From: Talinum fruticosum
Lineage: Eukaryota > Streptophyta > Magnoliopsida > Caryophyllales > Talinaceae
Assembly: GCA_021018815.1 (NCBI GenBank)
Contig: JAITYX010000088.1
Span: 2,176,041-2,240,040, forward strand
Direction: 5' to 3'
DNA length: 64,000 bases
Notes under the pieces: generated by a model
The model's database searches: none
The model's input: only the letters and a program-made list of their open reading frames with translations
What the model was told of the DNA's origin: nothing
Shown: piece by piece, positions 19,231 through 31,400 of the stretch
Numbering within the stretch: position 1 is the first letter of the stretch
How the letters are laid out: each line of letters begins with the position of its first letter
Made by a program: the position numbers and the translations under genes

Positions 19231-22200
19231 AACAAAATTTAAAACTTATAATAAATTAATGTTAAAAATCTAGTTGTTTTAAGATTTTATTGAAAATAAA
19301 GAAATTTAATAAAAAAGGATATAAAAAAGTAATTAATAATAATAAATTAATAAACTAATTATTAATATGTTTTAAGATAGTAAAGTGACGAGATATTATG
19401 AAACAAAAAAGTTAGTCAAAGTAACAACTATTCTGAAATAAAGGAAGCAATTTACAAGTTTATTTCATCTCTCTTCCATCTTTTTCCACATCATATTGTG
19501 CAATTTTAAATAAAGTTTGGACAATGGGGTGTAGTGAAATTTATCTATATAATTACTTGTATTTTTCAGGAATAACACATGTTTTTTCTAAGTTTTGTAA
19601 TTCCATTGGTTGTTATGGATGCATTAAGTAAATATTAATTATTTTAAACTCATTTTGTGAGTCTCGAGAGGTGAGTTGCGGAGCTGGGAACTAGAATGTG
19701 CAACTTTGTTTCAACATATAAAATTTAGGATTTATTTTAGGGTATTTAAACATTACAAAGCTCATCGTATTCTTTGAACAATCTCATCTATAGCTCTTAA
19801 ATCCCCACGATATAAGTTTAAGAAAACAGACGACGCTTTTCATCTTCCATCACCAGCGACAATAATAGGAAATTGCCTCATATCGCTTAATTGAAAGGTG
19901 GTTTTATGACTCTTGTGAGGGAATATTAACAAAATTTAAAACATATAATAATTTTATTTTAAAAATCTTGTTGTTTTAAGATTTTATTGAAAACAAAGAA
20001 ATTTAATAAAAAAAGGATATAAAAAAGTAATTAACAATAATAAATTGATAAACTAATTATTAATATGTTTTAAGATAGTAAAGTGATATATATTATGAAA
20101 CAAAAAAAATTTAGTCAAAGTAACAAGTATTGTGAAATAAAGGAAGCAATTTACAAATTTATTTTATCTCTCTTTCATCTTTTTCCATACCATATTGTGC
20201 AATTTTAAATAAAGTTTGGACGATGAGGTTGGAGTGACATTTATCTATATAATTACATGTATTTTTCAGGTAGAACACATGTTTTTTCTAAGTTTTGTAT
20301 TTCCATTGGTTGTTATGGATGCATTAAGTAAACATTAAATATTTTAAACTCATTTTGTGAGTCTCGGAGGTGAGTTGCAGACACGGGAACTACAATGTGC
20401 AACTTTGTTTTAACATTTAAAATTTAGGATTTTTTTAGGGTATTTAAACATTACAAAGCTCATCCTATTCCTTGAACAATCTCTTCTATAGCTCTGAAAT
20501 CCCCTCGTGATATAAGTTTAAGAAAACGGCGACGCTTTTTCATCTTCTATCACCGGCGACAATAATTGAAAATTACCTCAAATCGCTTAATTGAAAGTGA
20601 TTTTATGACGCTTGTGAGGGAATATTAACAAAAGTTAAAACTTATAATAAATTTATTTTAAAAATCTAGTTGTTTTAAGATTTAATTAAAAATAAAGAAA
20701 TTTAATAAAAAATATATAAAAAATGTAATTAACAATAATAAATTTATAAACTAATTGTTAATATGTTTTAAGACTATAAAGTGACAGAACTTATGAAGCA
20801 AAAAAAGTTAGTCAAAGTAACAAGTATTGTGAAATTAAGGGAGCAATTTACAAGTTTATTTTATCTCTCTTTCATCTTTTTCGATACCATATTGTGCAAT
20901 TTTAAATAGAGTTTGGACGATGGGCTATAGTGACATTTATCTATATAATTACATGTATTTTTCAAGAATAACACATGTTTTTCGAAGTTTTGTAATTCCA
21001 TTGGTTATTATGGATGCATTAACTAAATATTAATCATTTTAAACTCATTTTGTGAGTCTCGGAAATGAGTTGCGAGAGCTGGGAACTAGAACGTACAACT
21101 TTGTTTCAACATTTAAAATTTAGGATTTATTTTTGGGTATTTAAACATTACAAAACTCATCGTATTCCTAGAATAATTTCTTCTATAACTCTGAAATCCA
21201 CTCTGATATAAGTTTAGGAGAACGACAACGCTTTTTCATCTTCCAACACTGGCGAGAATAATTGAAAATTGCCTCGGATCGCTCAATTGAAAGTGGTTTT
21301 ATGACGCTTGTGAGGCAATATTAACATAATTTAAAACGTATAAAAAATTTATGTTAAAAATCTAGTTGTTTTAGGATTTTATTAAAAATAAAGAAATTTA
21401 ATAAAAATAGGATATAAAAAAGTAATTAATAAGAATAAATTGATAAACTAATTATTAATATGTTTTAAGATAGTAAAGTGATAGATATTATGAAACAAAA
21501 AAGTTAGTCAAAGTAACAAGTATTGTGAAATAAATGGAGCAATTTACAAGTTTATTTTATCTCTCTTTGAACTCTTTCCACACCATATTGTGCAATTTTA
21601 AATAAAGTTTGGAAGATGGTCCGGAGTAACATTTATCTATATAATTACATGTATTTTTCAGGAATAACACATGTTTTTTCTAAGTTTTGTAATTCCATTG
21701 CTTGTTATGGATGCATTAACTAGCGATTAATTATTTTAGATCATTTTTAAGTCTCGGAAGTGAGTTGCGGACACTGGGAAGTAGATGGTGTAACTTTGTT
21801 TCAGGATTTAAAATTTAGGATTTATTTTACGGTATTTAAACATTGCAAAACTCATCGTATTCCTTGAACAATCTCTTCTATAGCTCTAAAATCCCCTCCG
21901 ATATACGTTTAAGCAAACAGCGACGCGTTTTCATCTTCTATCACCAGCGACAATAATTGGAAATTGCCTTAGATCGCTTAATTGAAAGTGGTTTTATGAC
22001 GCTTGTGAGGGAATATTAACAAAATTTAAAACATATAATAAGTTTATTTTAAAAATCTTGTTGTTTTAAGATTTTATTGAAAATAAAGAAATTTCATAAA
22101 AAGGATATTAAAAAAGTAATTAACAATAATAAATTTATAAACTAATTATTTGTATGTTTTAAGACTATAAAGTGACAGAACTTATGAACCAAAAAAAGTT

Positions 22201-24861
22201 AGTCAATGTAATAAATATTGTGAAATAAAGTTAGCAATTTACAAGTTTATTTTATCTCCCTTTCATCTTTTTCAACATAATATTATGCTATTTTAAATAA
22301 AGTTTTGACGATGGGTTGGAGTGACATTTTTCTATATAATCAGATGTATTTTTCAGGAATAGCACATGTTTTTCTAAGTTTTGTAATTCCATTGGTTGTT
22401 ATGGATGCATTAAGAACATATTAATTATTTTAAACTCATTTTGTGAGTCTCGGAAGTGAGTTGCGGAGCTGGGAACTAGAATGTGCAACTTTGTTTGAAC
22501 AATTAAAATTTAGGATTTATTTTAAGGTATTTAAACATTACAAAACTCATCGTATTCCTTGAAAAATCTCTTCTATTACTCCGAAATCCCATTCGATATA
22601 AGTTTAGGAGAACGGCCACGCTTTTTCATCTTCCAACACCGGTGACAATAATTGAAAATTGGCTCATATCGCTTAATTGAAAGTGGTTTTATGACACTTG
22701 TGAGGTAATATTAACAAAATTTAAAACGTATAAAAACTTTATGTTAAAAATCTAGTTGTTTTAAAATTTTATTGAAAATAAAGAAATTTAATAAAAAAGG
22801 ATATGAAAAAGTAATAAATAATAATAAGTTGATAAACTAATAATTAATATGTTTTAAGACAAGTAAAGTGACGAGATATTATGAACCAAAAAAGTTAGTC
22901 AAAGTAAGAAGTATTGTTAAATAAAAGGAGCAATTTACAAGTTTATTTTATCTCTCTTTCATCCTTTTCCACACCATATTGTGCAATTTTAAATAAAGTT
23001 TGGACGATGGGCTGTAGTGACATTTATCTATATAATTACATGTATTTTTCAGGAATAACACATGTTTTTTCTAAGTTTTGTAATTCCATTGGTTGTTATG
23101 GATGCATTAAGTAAATATTAATTATTTTAAACTCATTTTGTGAGTCTCGGGGGTGAGTTGCAGAGCTCGGAACTAGAATGTGCAACTTTGTTTCAACATT
23201 TAAAATTTAGGATTTATTTTAGGGTATTTAAACATTACAAAACTCATCATATTCCTTAAACAATCTCTTCTATAGCTCTAAAATCCCCTCTCGATATAAG
23301 TCTAGGAGAACAACCACGCTTTTTCATCTTCTAACATCGGCAACAATAATTGAAAATTGCCTCGGATGGCTTAATTGAAAGTGGTTTTATGACGCTTGTG
23401 AGGGAATATTAACAAAATTTAAAACTTATAATAAATTTACGTTAAAAATCTAGTTATTTTAAGATTGTATTGAAATTTAAGAAGTTTAATAAATAAGGAT
23501 ATAAAAATGTAATTAATGATAATCAATTGATAAACTAATTATTAATATGTTTTTTCTAAGTTTTGTAATTCTATTGGTTGTTATGGATGCATTAAGTAAA
23601 TATTAATTATTTTAAACTCATTTTGTGAGTCTCGGAGGCGAGTTGTAGAGCTGGGAACTAGAATGTGCAACTTTGTTTCAACATTTAAAATTTAGGATTT
23701 ACTTTAGGGTATTTATACATTACAAAGCTCATCGTATTCCTTGAACAATCTCTTCTATAGCTCCGAAATCCCTGCTGATATAAGTTTTATGAAAACAGTG
23801 ACGCTTTTTCATCTTCCATCACTAGCGACAATAATTGGAAATTGCCTCATATCGCTTAATTGAAAGTGGTTTTATGACGCTTGTGAGGGAATATTAACAA
23901 AATTTAAAACATATAATAAGTTTATTTTAAAAATGTTGTTGTTCTAAGATTTTATTGAAAATAAAGAAATTTAATGAAAAAAAGGATATAAAAAAGTAAT
24001 TAACAATAATAAATTTATAAACAAATTATTAATATTTTTAAGATAGTAAAGTGACGAGATATTACGAAATAAAAAAAGTTAGTCAATGTAACAAATATTG
24101 TGAAATATAGGAAGCAATTTACAAGTTTATTTTATCTCTCTTTCATCTTTTTCCACATCATATTGTGCAATTTTAAATAAAGTTTGGACGATGGGACTGG
24201 AGTGACATTTATTTACATAATTACATTTTTTTCAAGTAGAACACATGTTTTTCTATGTTTTGTAATTCCATTGGTTGTTATGGATGAATTAAGTAAATAT
24301 TAATTATTTTAAACTCATTTTGTGAGTCTCGGAGGTGAGTTGCAGAGTTGGGAACTAGAATGTGCAACTTTGTTTCAACATTTAAAATTTAGGATTTACT
24401 TTTGGGTATTTAAACATTACCAAGCTCATCGTATTCCTTGAACAATCTCTTCTATAGCTCTAAAATCCTCTCCTGATATAAGTTTAAGAAAACGACGACG
24501 CTTTCTCATCTTCCATCACCGGCGAAAATAATTGGAAGTTGCCTCATATCGCTTAATTGAAAGGTGGTTTTATGACGCTTGTGAGGGAATATTAACAAAA
24601 TTTAAAACATACAATAGGTTTATTGTAAAAATCTTGTTGTTTTAAGATTTTATTGAAAATAAAGAAATTTAATATAAAAGGATATAAAAAAGTAATTGAC
24701 ATTTATAAACAAATTATTAATATGTTTTAAGACTGTAAAGTGACAGATATTGTGAAACAAAAAAAGTTAGTCAAAGTAACATGTATTGTGAAATAAAGGA
24801 AGCAATTTACAAGTTTATTTTATCTCTCTTTCATCTTTTTCCACACCATATTGTGCAATTT
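19052..24861. repeat. Satellite array block 1 (~695-bp monomers, about 8.5 copies)
   Basis: The anchor word TGTTATGGAT(GCATTA) recurs at 19611, 20311, 21006, 21703, 22397, 23094, 23579 and 24276, that is, every 694-700 bp except one 485-bp unit with an internal deletion. Each monomer holds, in order, the anchor, TTTAAACTCATTTTGTGAGTC, GGGAACTAGAATGTGCAAC, GGATTTATTTTAGGGTATT, CTCATCGTATTCC, GCTTTTTCATCTTCC, GACGCTTGTGAGGGAATATT, AAGAAATTTAATAAAAA and CACACCATATTGTGCAATTTT. The array begins at about 19,052 with the word CATTACAAAGCTC. The unit is AT-rich with no preserved gene. Confidence 0.97.
23540..23560. other. Deletion junction in a satellite monomer (~212 bp lost)
   Basis: The monomer goes from ATTAATATGTTTT directly to TTCTAAGTTTTG. 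In full monomers the first is followed by AAGA(T/C) and the second is preceded by ACACATGTTTT. ATGTTTT is shared, so the deletion has 7-bp or so of homology at the join. Anchor spacing falls from 697 to 485. Confidence 0.85.
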
Positions 24862-25124
24862 TGTAACACCTCGAAACTAATCATAATTAATTATTTTAAA
24901 TTTGCATTTTAACGTCTTAATATTGTTTAAGAGTAGTGAGCCGCGTACAATATGAAATCGAAATAAAAGATGCGAACAAAGTTGATAATCGTAAATAATA
25001 ATGGGTAATTCGTACAAATCTACGTTTGTACTACGAAATGTATATATGTTCAAATAATTTCATTCCGAATCCGGATAAATTAAATTAATAAGTAAAAAGA
25101 AATAAAATAAAACGGTATATATTT

Positions 25125-25127
25125 ATA

Positions 25128-25171
<44 letters not shown>
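25125..25171. repeat. (TA)n microsatellite in element 1
   Basis: An almost pure run of TA dinucleotides, preceded by two TATATATTT units. It sits about 260 bp inside the left end of the element, upstream of the GC-rich block. Confidence 0.95.
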
Positions 25172-25174
<3 letters not shown>

Positions 25175-25249
25175 TGTTATAACACAAATCAAAAAAAAAA
25201 AGGGAAGATCGTGGAAGGATCGGGAAATCGAGTAAAAGGAGGGTGGGGG

Positions 25250-25620
25250 TTTTGAAAACTAAGCCCTCCATTTTCTCTCTCATCTCCCCACCTTTACTTC
25301 TCCTCTCTGCTCTCACCTCCCCCTCACTCCCTCTCGCTGGCTTACTTCCACCGCCGGCCGGTCGTCACCGGCCCTTTTCGCCGCCGACAAGCTGCCACCG
25401 GCGCCCCTTGCCTCCACCGCTGCTGCCGCCGATAACCTCTTTCTCTTTCCGTTTTCCTCGCTCGCGATAGCAGAGCAAAACAGGCGAGGCGGTGCCTCTG
25501 CCGCCGCCTGGCCGGGGTTGGCGTCGCCCACGGCTACTCTCGGCGCCCGACCCCGCTGACCTATGCCCATTACCGCCGCCTGAGCCACCAAGTCTCCACC
25601 ACCATTCAATTCCACCTCTA
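25250..25620 (+). other. GC-rich, CT/CCG-rich leader of element 1
   Basis: A CT-rich run (ATTTTCTCTCTCATCTCCCC) leads into CCGCCG-rich DNA and ends at CATTTTGAGGTATATC near 25,640, where GAG|GTATAT resembles a splice donor. It gives Pro/Ala/Ser-rich frames on both strands (for example 25243-25470, 25313-25615) that match nothing I know and reflect composition only. I read it as a transcript leader within the LTR-like element. Confidence 0.4.
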
Positions 25621-25639
25621 ACCCATTTTGAGGTATATC

Positions 25640-27660
25640 TCCAATCCTTAATTTCTAAACAAATCTTATTATAAACTCATGTTGTAGTTGAATAAGTAGA
25701 CAAATAAATGTGAGTTTTGAATTGGTTGTGGTGGATTTGGATGAACTTTGAGGAGTAATTGAAATATGGATATGTGAAATTGGATTTAGGGTTTCTTATG
25801 TGTTAAATTAGTATTGAAAATTAATTTGGGATTATTTATAATTGTGAATGTGCTTGTTAAACTTCTCTACGAGTATGAATGAATTATTTGGTTGTGGAAG
25901 AATTGGAGGAAAGATATTGAGAATGATTGAAGCATGAGTATGTATATATTGTTGTGAGTTCGTTTAAAGAGTGTGTAAATGAGACATTGAAGATTGACGG
26001 AGGATTGAATTTATTTGTTTGTATGTGTGCTAAACTTGAGTAAATTAACGTAATTGAGTCTTGGTCTAATTGTACAAGTGCGAATTAATTTGAAATGCAG
26101 AAAGTGGATGGGATGATAGATATATGATCATGGGGAAAGTGATTAAAATTAGGTTATGTTAAGCTTGATTGAAAAATGAAATTGGGTTATACTTGGGAAC
26201 TTTATTGAAATTAATAGAGACCTTGGTGGAGTTAGTAATTTGGTGATAATAAGTAATATGGTGGTGAAAAGACAAGAATAATTCAATGTGTAATGATCCT
26301 TGCGAGAATTCAAAAATTATTTAGAGTGAGACTTGACTTGAAAAGAAAATTAGAATGTTGAATTGAGTAGGAGGAGGAGGGAGAAAAGAAATTTACAGAA
26401 TTAAAGGAAGTTAGAAACTCAAATGAATTTGAATAATAAGTGGGGAATTAGAGGAAGTCAAATGTGAAGAGTTTACCACAAATAGAGAGTAGCGATTAAG
26501 TTTATTAATGCATAAATCAAATTACTTCCTGAAAACATAAAATCGATGGCAATGGACATGATCGAAGAAAATAACGAAAAACAATACTTAAAGGAAAACG
26601 AACAACTACCTCAGGTATGTTACTATTTTACTTTTCAAAATATTTAAATGTTAACATGTTAACATATTAATGAGTTTCACTATTTTGTCTACAACCCACT
26701 AGATCATTAACCGATTATTGGTACTACTCATAAAGGAATTAATCGTACGAAGCCATCTCCCGATAATCAGGATTTTTATGATTAAATTGCTTAACCGAAG
26801 CCTTAGCTATAAATATATAGGTATGAAGGTTCTTGTCTTGATCAAAAATCGAAAAGTTCACGAGCACAAGAAAATGAGAATATTGGCGAGATTGTAACTT
26901 GATTTATATACTGGTTTGAAACTTGGTTTTTGTGGTTGTAAATATACTTCGGCATGTGACCGTTGAGTTGTGTACTCCGAGCGTGTGGCTCGTTGAGTTT
27001 TATTGTGGAATTTATGTAGGTTTTTAAGGCTTTTAGCCTAATGGTTAGGTCATGTTTCAAACAAAACTTTGCCAAAATTTTTAGAAAATTGGAAAACCAA
27101 ACCGACACCTTAAGTAGGAAGTATATTTGGTTTACGAGATAAGAGGACATCTAGGCATACTAGATGAAGCGAGTGATACAATTAAGGTTAGGCTACATTA
27201 AGCACGGACTAGCGGTGATAGAACCAGAAGATCAAACTTGAGTTTTATTATAAGAATGGGGAATTAAACTCATCAATTGTTATGTACAAATTCAAACTAT
27301 ATCATTAATCGCTTATTTCTGGGAAATGTATGAATATCGAGATCAAAAGGAAATAATATGGATAGGTACGCGACAAGTAAAAGTTTGGTGATTGTAAATA
27401 CATATAAGTATTGTTAAAAGACTAGTAATCTAAAAACTAGATTCGTTTTGGAAACGAAATCGAATTGAAATTGTGTTGCGAAACAATCGGCAATTAAAGC
27501 TGTTCAAGCACGCTGAGGTACGTTATTGCCTTTACATTTATACTAAAAGTAAAAGTTTTACCGATTAATAGTTGGTGCTTACAATTCATTGCATTTATGA
27601 ATATGTTTTAAGAGTTTTATCATGATTTGACCACACAAAGGACTCATTAATTGTTATGAT
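25640..27660. other. AT-rich body of element 1
   Basis: No coding domain is visible. Two related words, CTCAGGTATGTTACTATTTTAC (about 26,609) and TGAGGTACGTTATTGCCTTTAC (about 27,513), are about 900 bp apart, and element 2 has a third version near 48,665 on its own forward strand. They may mark an old internal duplication. Confidence 0.35.
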
Positions 27661-27676
27661 GGTCTATGACCGCATA

Positions 27677-27884
27677 TAATCGTAATCGTAATCGTAATCG
27701 TAATCGTAATTGTAATTGTAAATGGTTGATCCGGGGACGCCGAGACAACGTTGCTCGCTAGCGAGCATTTAACCGTTAATCGTTCAATTATTCACGGAAT
27801 CGTTAATCGTTCAATGGTTCACGGAATCGTTAATCGTTCAATTGTTCAATTGTTCACATAATCGTTAATCATTCAATTGTTCAC
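27677..27884. repeat. (CGTAAT)n microsatellite and ~30-bp minisatellite in element 1
   Basis: CGTAAT is repeated about five times with two TGTAAT variants (27,677-27,720). After a 50-bp spacer, a unit of the form CGTTAATCGTTCAATTGTTC + ACGGAAT is repeated about four times (27,774-27,884) with small changes. All copies contain the TTAATCGTTCAAT core. Confidence 0.88.
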
Positions 27885-28149
27885 AGCCGATCGCCTCGGG
27901 GTTCAATGAACCTAGGAATCGGATCCCTTGATTGATTCTTTCACGATACGGGTCCTAAGTTTGGCTAAATCGGAAAAGCAAATCGGCAATTGACAAGTTT
28001 GCAAACTGTTTATTCAAGAAAAATGATTTAAGATATGCATGATTTAAGAGCACCTCAATTATAATTTTACTTTATAAGGGTAACATACTCGAGCTTCTAA
28101 CTCACACATCTATTGTTTTATCTTTTAAAATTTTTAGGAAGTCGAGTGC

Positions 28150-28341
28150 ATGGCGGACTATTCACAATCACGCCTAAAGTTTAAAGAGGAAGAAAAAGAT
28201 AGATGTATGGTTGTTCGTCTTGACCCCACACATGCTAGTCCCTCCCTTGGTCTCTTGGCTCATGATTCCTCTCCAGCTAATCCTCGAGATTTTGAAAATT
28301 TCATTTTCTATAAAGAAAATTTGGGTTGGATTGTTACATAA
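28150..28341 (+). other. 63-residue open frame in element 1, unrecognised
   Basis: The frame starts MADYSQSRLKFKEEEKDR and ends ENLGWIVT. I do not recognise a family, and element 2 has no intact counterpart. It lies about 130 bp from the right end of the element. It may be chance. Confidence 0.15.
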
Positions 28342-28472
28342 ATTGTTTGAATAATTAATTTGCTCAAATGAATTTGCCTTGTTTTCTTTCTGAAAACGAC
28401 AGTAACGTCTCCCAATTTATAAGTCTTCCGCTGTTAATTACTATTTATGTGGTTACGTATTGGGGCGTTACA

Positions 28473-31400
28473 AATTTTAAATAAAGTTTGAACGATGGGC
28501 TGTAGTGACATTTATCTATATAATTACATGTATTTTTCAGGAATAACACATGTTTTTTTCTAAGTTTCGTAATTCCATTGGTTGTTATGGATGCATTAAC
28601 TAAATATTAATTATTTTAAACTCATTTTGTGAGTCTCGGAAGTGAGTTGTACAACTAGAATGTGTAACCTTGTTTCAACATTTAGAATTTAGGATTTATT
28701 TTAGGATATTTAAACATTACAAAGCTCATCATATTCCATAAACAATCTCTTCTATAGCTTTGAAATCCCCTCTGATATAAGTTTAGCATAACAGCCACGC
28801 TTTTTCATCTTCCAACACCGGCGACAATAATTGGAAATTGCCTCATATCGCTTAATTGAAAGTGGTTTTATGACGCTCGTTAGGGAATATTAACAAAACT
28901 TAAAACTTATAATAAATTTATTTTAAAAATCTAGTTGTTTTAAGATTTTATTGAAAATAAAGATATTTAATAAAAAAGATATAAAAAATGTAATTAACAA
29001 TAATAACTTTATAAACTAATTATTAATATGTTTTAAGATAATAAAGTGACAGAACTTATGAAGCAAAAAAGTTAGTCGAGTAACAAGTATTGTTAAATAA
29101 AGGGAGCAATTTACAAGTTTATTTTATCTCTCTTTCATCTTTTTCCACACCATATTGTGCAATTCTAAATAAAGTTTGGATGATGGGTCTGTAGTGACAT
29201 TTATCGATATAATTACATGTATTTTTAAGGAATAACACGTTTTTTCTAAGTTTTGTAATTCCCTTGGTTGTTATGGATGCATTAAGTAAATATTAATTAT
29301 TTTAAACTCGTTTTACGAGTCTCGAGAGGTGAGTGAACTAGAATGTGCAACTTTGTTTCAACATTTAAAATTTAGGATTTATTTTAGGGTATTTAAACAT
29401 TACAATGCTCAACGTATTCCTTGAACAATCTCTTCTATAGCTCTGAAATCCCCTCCTGATATAAGTATAGGAGAATGGCCACGCTTTTTCATCTTCCACC
29501 ACCGACGACAATAATTTGAAATTGCCTCGGGTCGCTTACGTGAAAGTGGTTTTATAACGCTTTTGAGGGAATATTAACAAAATTTAAACCTTATAAGAAA
29601 TTGATATTAAAAATCTAGTTGTTTTGAGATTTTATTGAACATAAAGAAATTTAATAAAAAGGACATAAAACAGTAATTAATAATAATAAATTGATAAACT
29701 AATTATTAATATGTTTTAAGATAGTAAAGTGACGAGATATTATGAAACAAAAAATTTAGTCAAAATAACAAGTATTGTGACATAAAGGGAGCAATTTACA
29801 AGTTTATTTTATCTCTCTTTCATCTTTTTCCACACTATATTGTGCAATTTTAAATAAAGTTTTGACGATGGGCTGGAGTGACATTTTTCTATATAATCAC
29901 ATATATTTTTCAGGAATAACACATGTTTTTCTAGATTTTGTAATTCCATTGGTTGTTATGGATGCATTTAGTAAATATTAATTATTTTAAACTCATTTTG
30001 TGAGTCTAGGAAGTGAGTTGCAAAGTTGGGAACTAGAATGTGCAACTTTGTTTCAACAATTAAAATTTAGGATTTATTTTAGGTTTTTAAACATTACAAA
30101 ACTCATCGTATTCCTTGAACAATCTCTTTTATAACTCTGAAATCCCCTCCGATATAAGTTTAGGAGAACGACCACGCTTTTTCATCTTCCAACACCGACG
30201 ATAATAATTGAAAATTGCCTCGGATTGCTTAATTGAAAGTGGTTTTATGACGCTTGTGAGGGAATATTAACAAAAGTTAAAACTTATAATAAATTTATTT
30301 TAAAAATCTAGTTGTTTTAAGATTTTATTGAAAATAAAGATATTTAATAAAAAAATATATAAAAATATAATTAATAATAATAAATTTATAAATTAATTAT
30401 TCCTATGATTTAAGACTGTAAAGTGAGTGAACTTATGAAGCAAAAAAGTTAGTCAAAGTAACAAGTATTGTTAAATAAATGGAGCAATTTACGAGTTTAT
30501 TTTTTCTCTCTTTCATCTTTCTTCACACCATATTGTGCAATTTTAAATAAAGTTTGGATGTTGGGCTATAGTGGCACTTACCTATATAATGACATGTATT
30601 TTTCAGGAATAACACATGTTTTTTCTAGGTTTTGTAATTCCATGGTTGTTATAGATGCAATAACTAAATATTAATTATTTTAAAATCATTTTGTGAGTCT
30701 CGGAAGTGCGTTGCAGAGTTGGGAATTAGAATGTGCAACTTTGTTTCAACATTTAAAATTTACGATTTATTTTAGGGTATTTAAATATTACAAAGCTCAT
30801 CGTATTCTTTGAACAATCTCTTCTATAGCTATGAAATCCCCTCCTGATATAAGTTTTGGAGAATGACCACGCTTTTTCATTTTCCACCACCGGTGACAAT
30901 AATTTAAAAGTGCCTCGGATCGCTTAATTAAAAGTGGTTTTATAACGCTTGTGAGGGAATATTAACTAAATTTAAAACTTATAACAAATTTATGTTAAAA
31001 ATCTAGTTATTTTAAGATTTTATTGAAAATAAAGAAATTTAATAAAGGAGGATATAAAAAAGTAATTAATAATAATAAATTGATAAACTAATTATTAATA
31101 AGTTTTAAGACAAGTATAATCATAGATATTATGAAACAAAAAAACTTATTCAAAGTAACGAATATTGTGAAATAAAGGGAGGACCAAGTTTATTTTATCT
31201 CTCTTTTATCGTTTTGCACACCATATTGTGCAATTTTAAATAAAGTTTGGACGATGGGCTATAGTGACATTTATCTATATAATTACATGTATTTTTCAGG
31301 AATAACACATGTTTTTTCTAAGTTTTGTAATTCCATTGGTTGTTATGGATGCATTTACTAACGATTAATTATTTTAAACTTATTTTCCGAGTCTCGGAAG

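Larger units (their letters stand above)
24862..28472 (+). mobile_element. TGTAAC...GTTACA element 1 (3,611 bp), LTR-like, inserted in the satellite
   Basis: The inserted DNA starts TGTAACACCTCG and ends GGGGCGTTACA, with a 5-bp target duplication AATTT (24857-24861 and 28473-28477). Removing it restores monomer spacing (691 bp). TG...CA ends and a 5-bp duplication fit an LTR-retrotransposon LTR; no internal domain, primer-binding site or second LTR is present, so it may be a long solo LTR, possibly of a Ty3/gypsy lineage whose LTRs start TGTAACACC. Layout: (TA)n at 25,125-25,171, GC-rich leader at 25,250-25,610, then AT-rich DNA. It shares this layout and the word (C/G)AGGTACGTT(C)ATTGC with element 2. 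Not amplified with the array, so younger than it. Confidence 0.75.

Noticed and set aside
22914..23114. Open frames repeated in satellite monomers (also 30468-30674 and 41516-41725)
   Set aside because: They recur because the monomer recurs, differ in length between copies, and are broken by indels in most. A faint VVMDALSKY likeness to gypsy integrase in another frame is too short to support.
25243..25615. Pro/Ser/Ala-rich frames on both strands in element 1
   Set aside because: They follow the GC-rich composition, overlap each other on opposite strands and resemble no known family.
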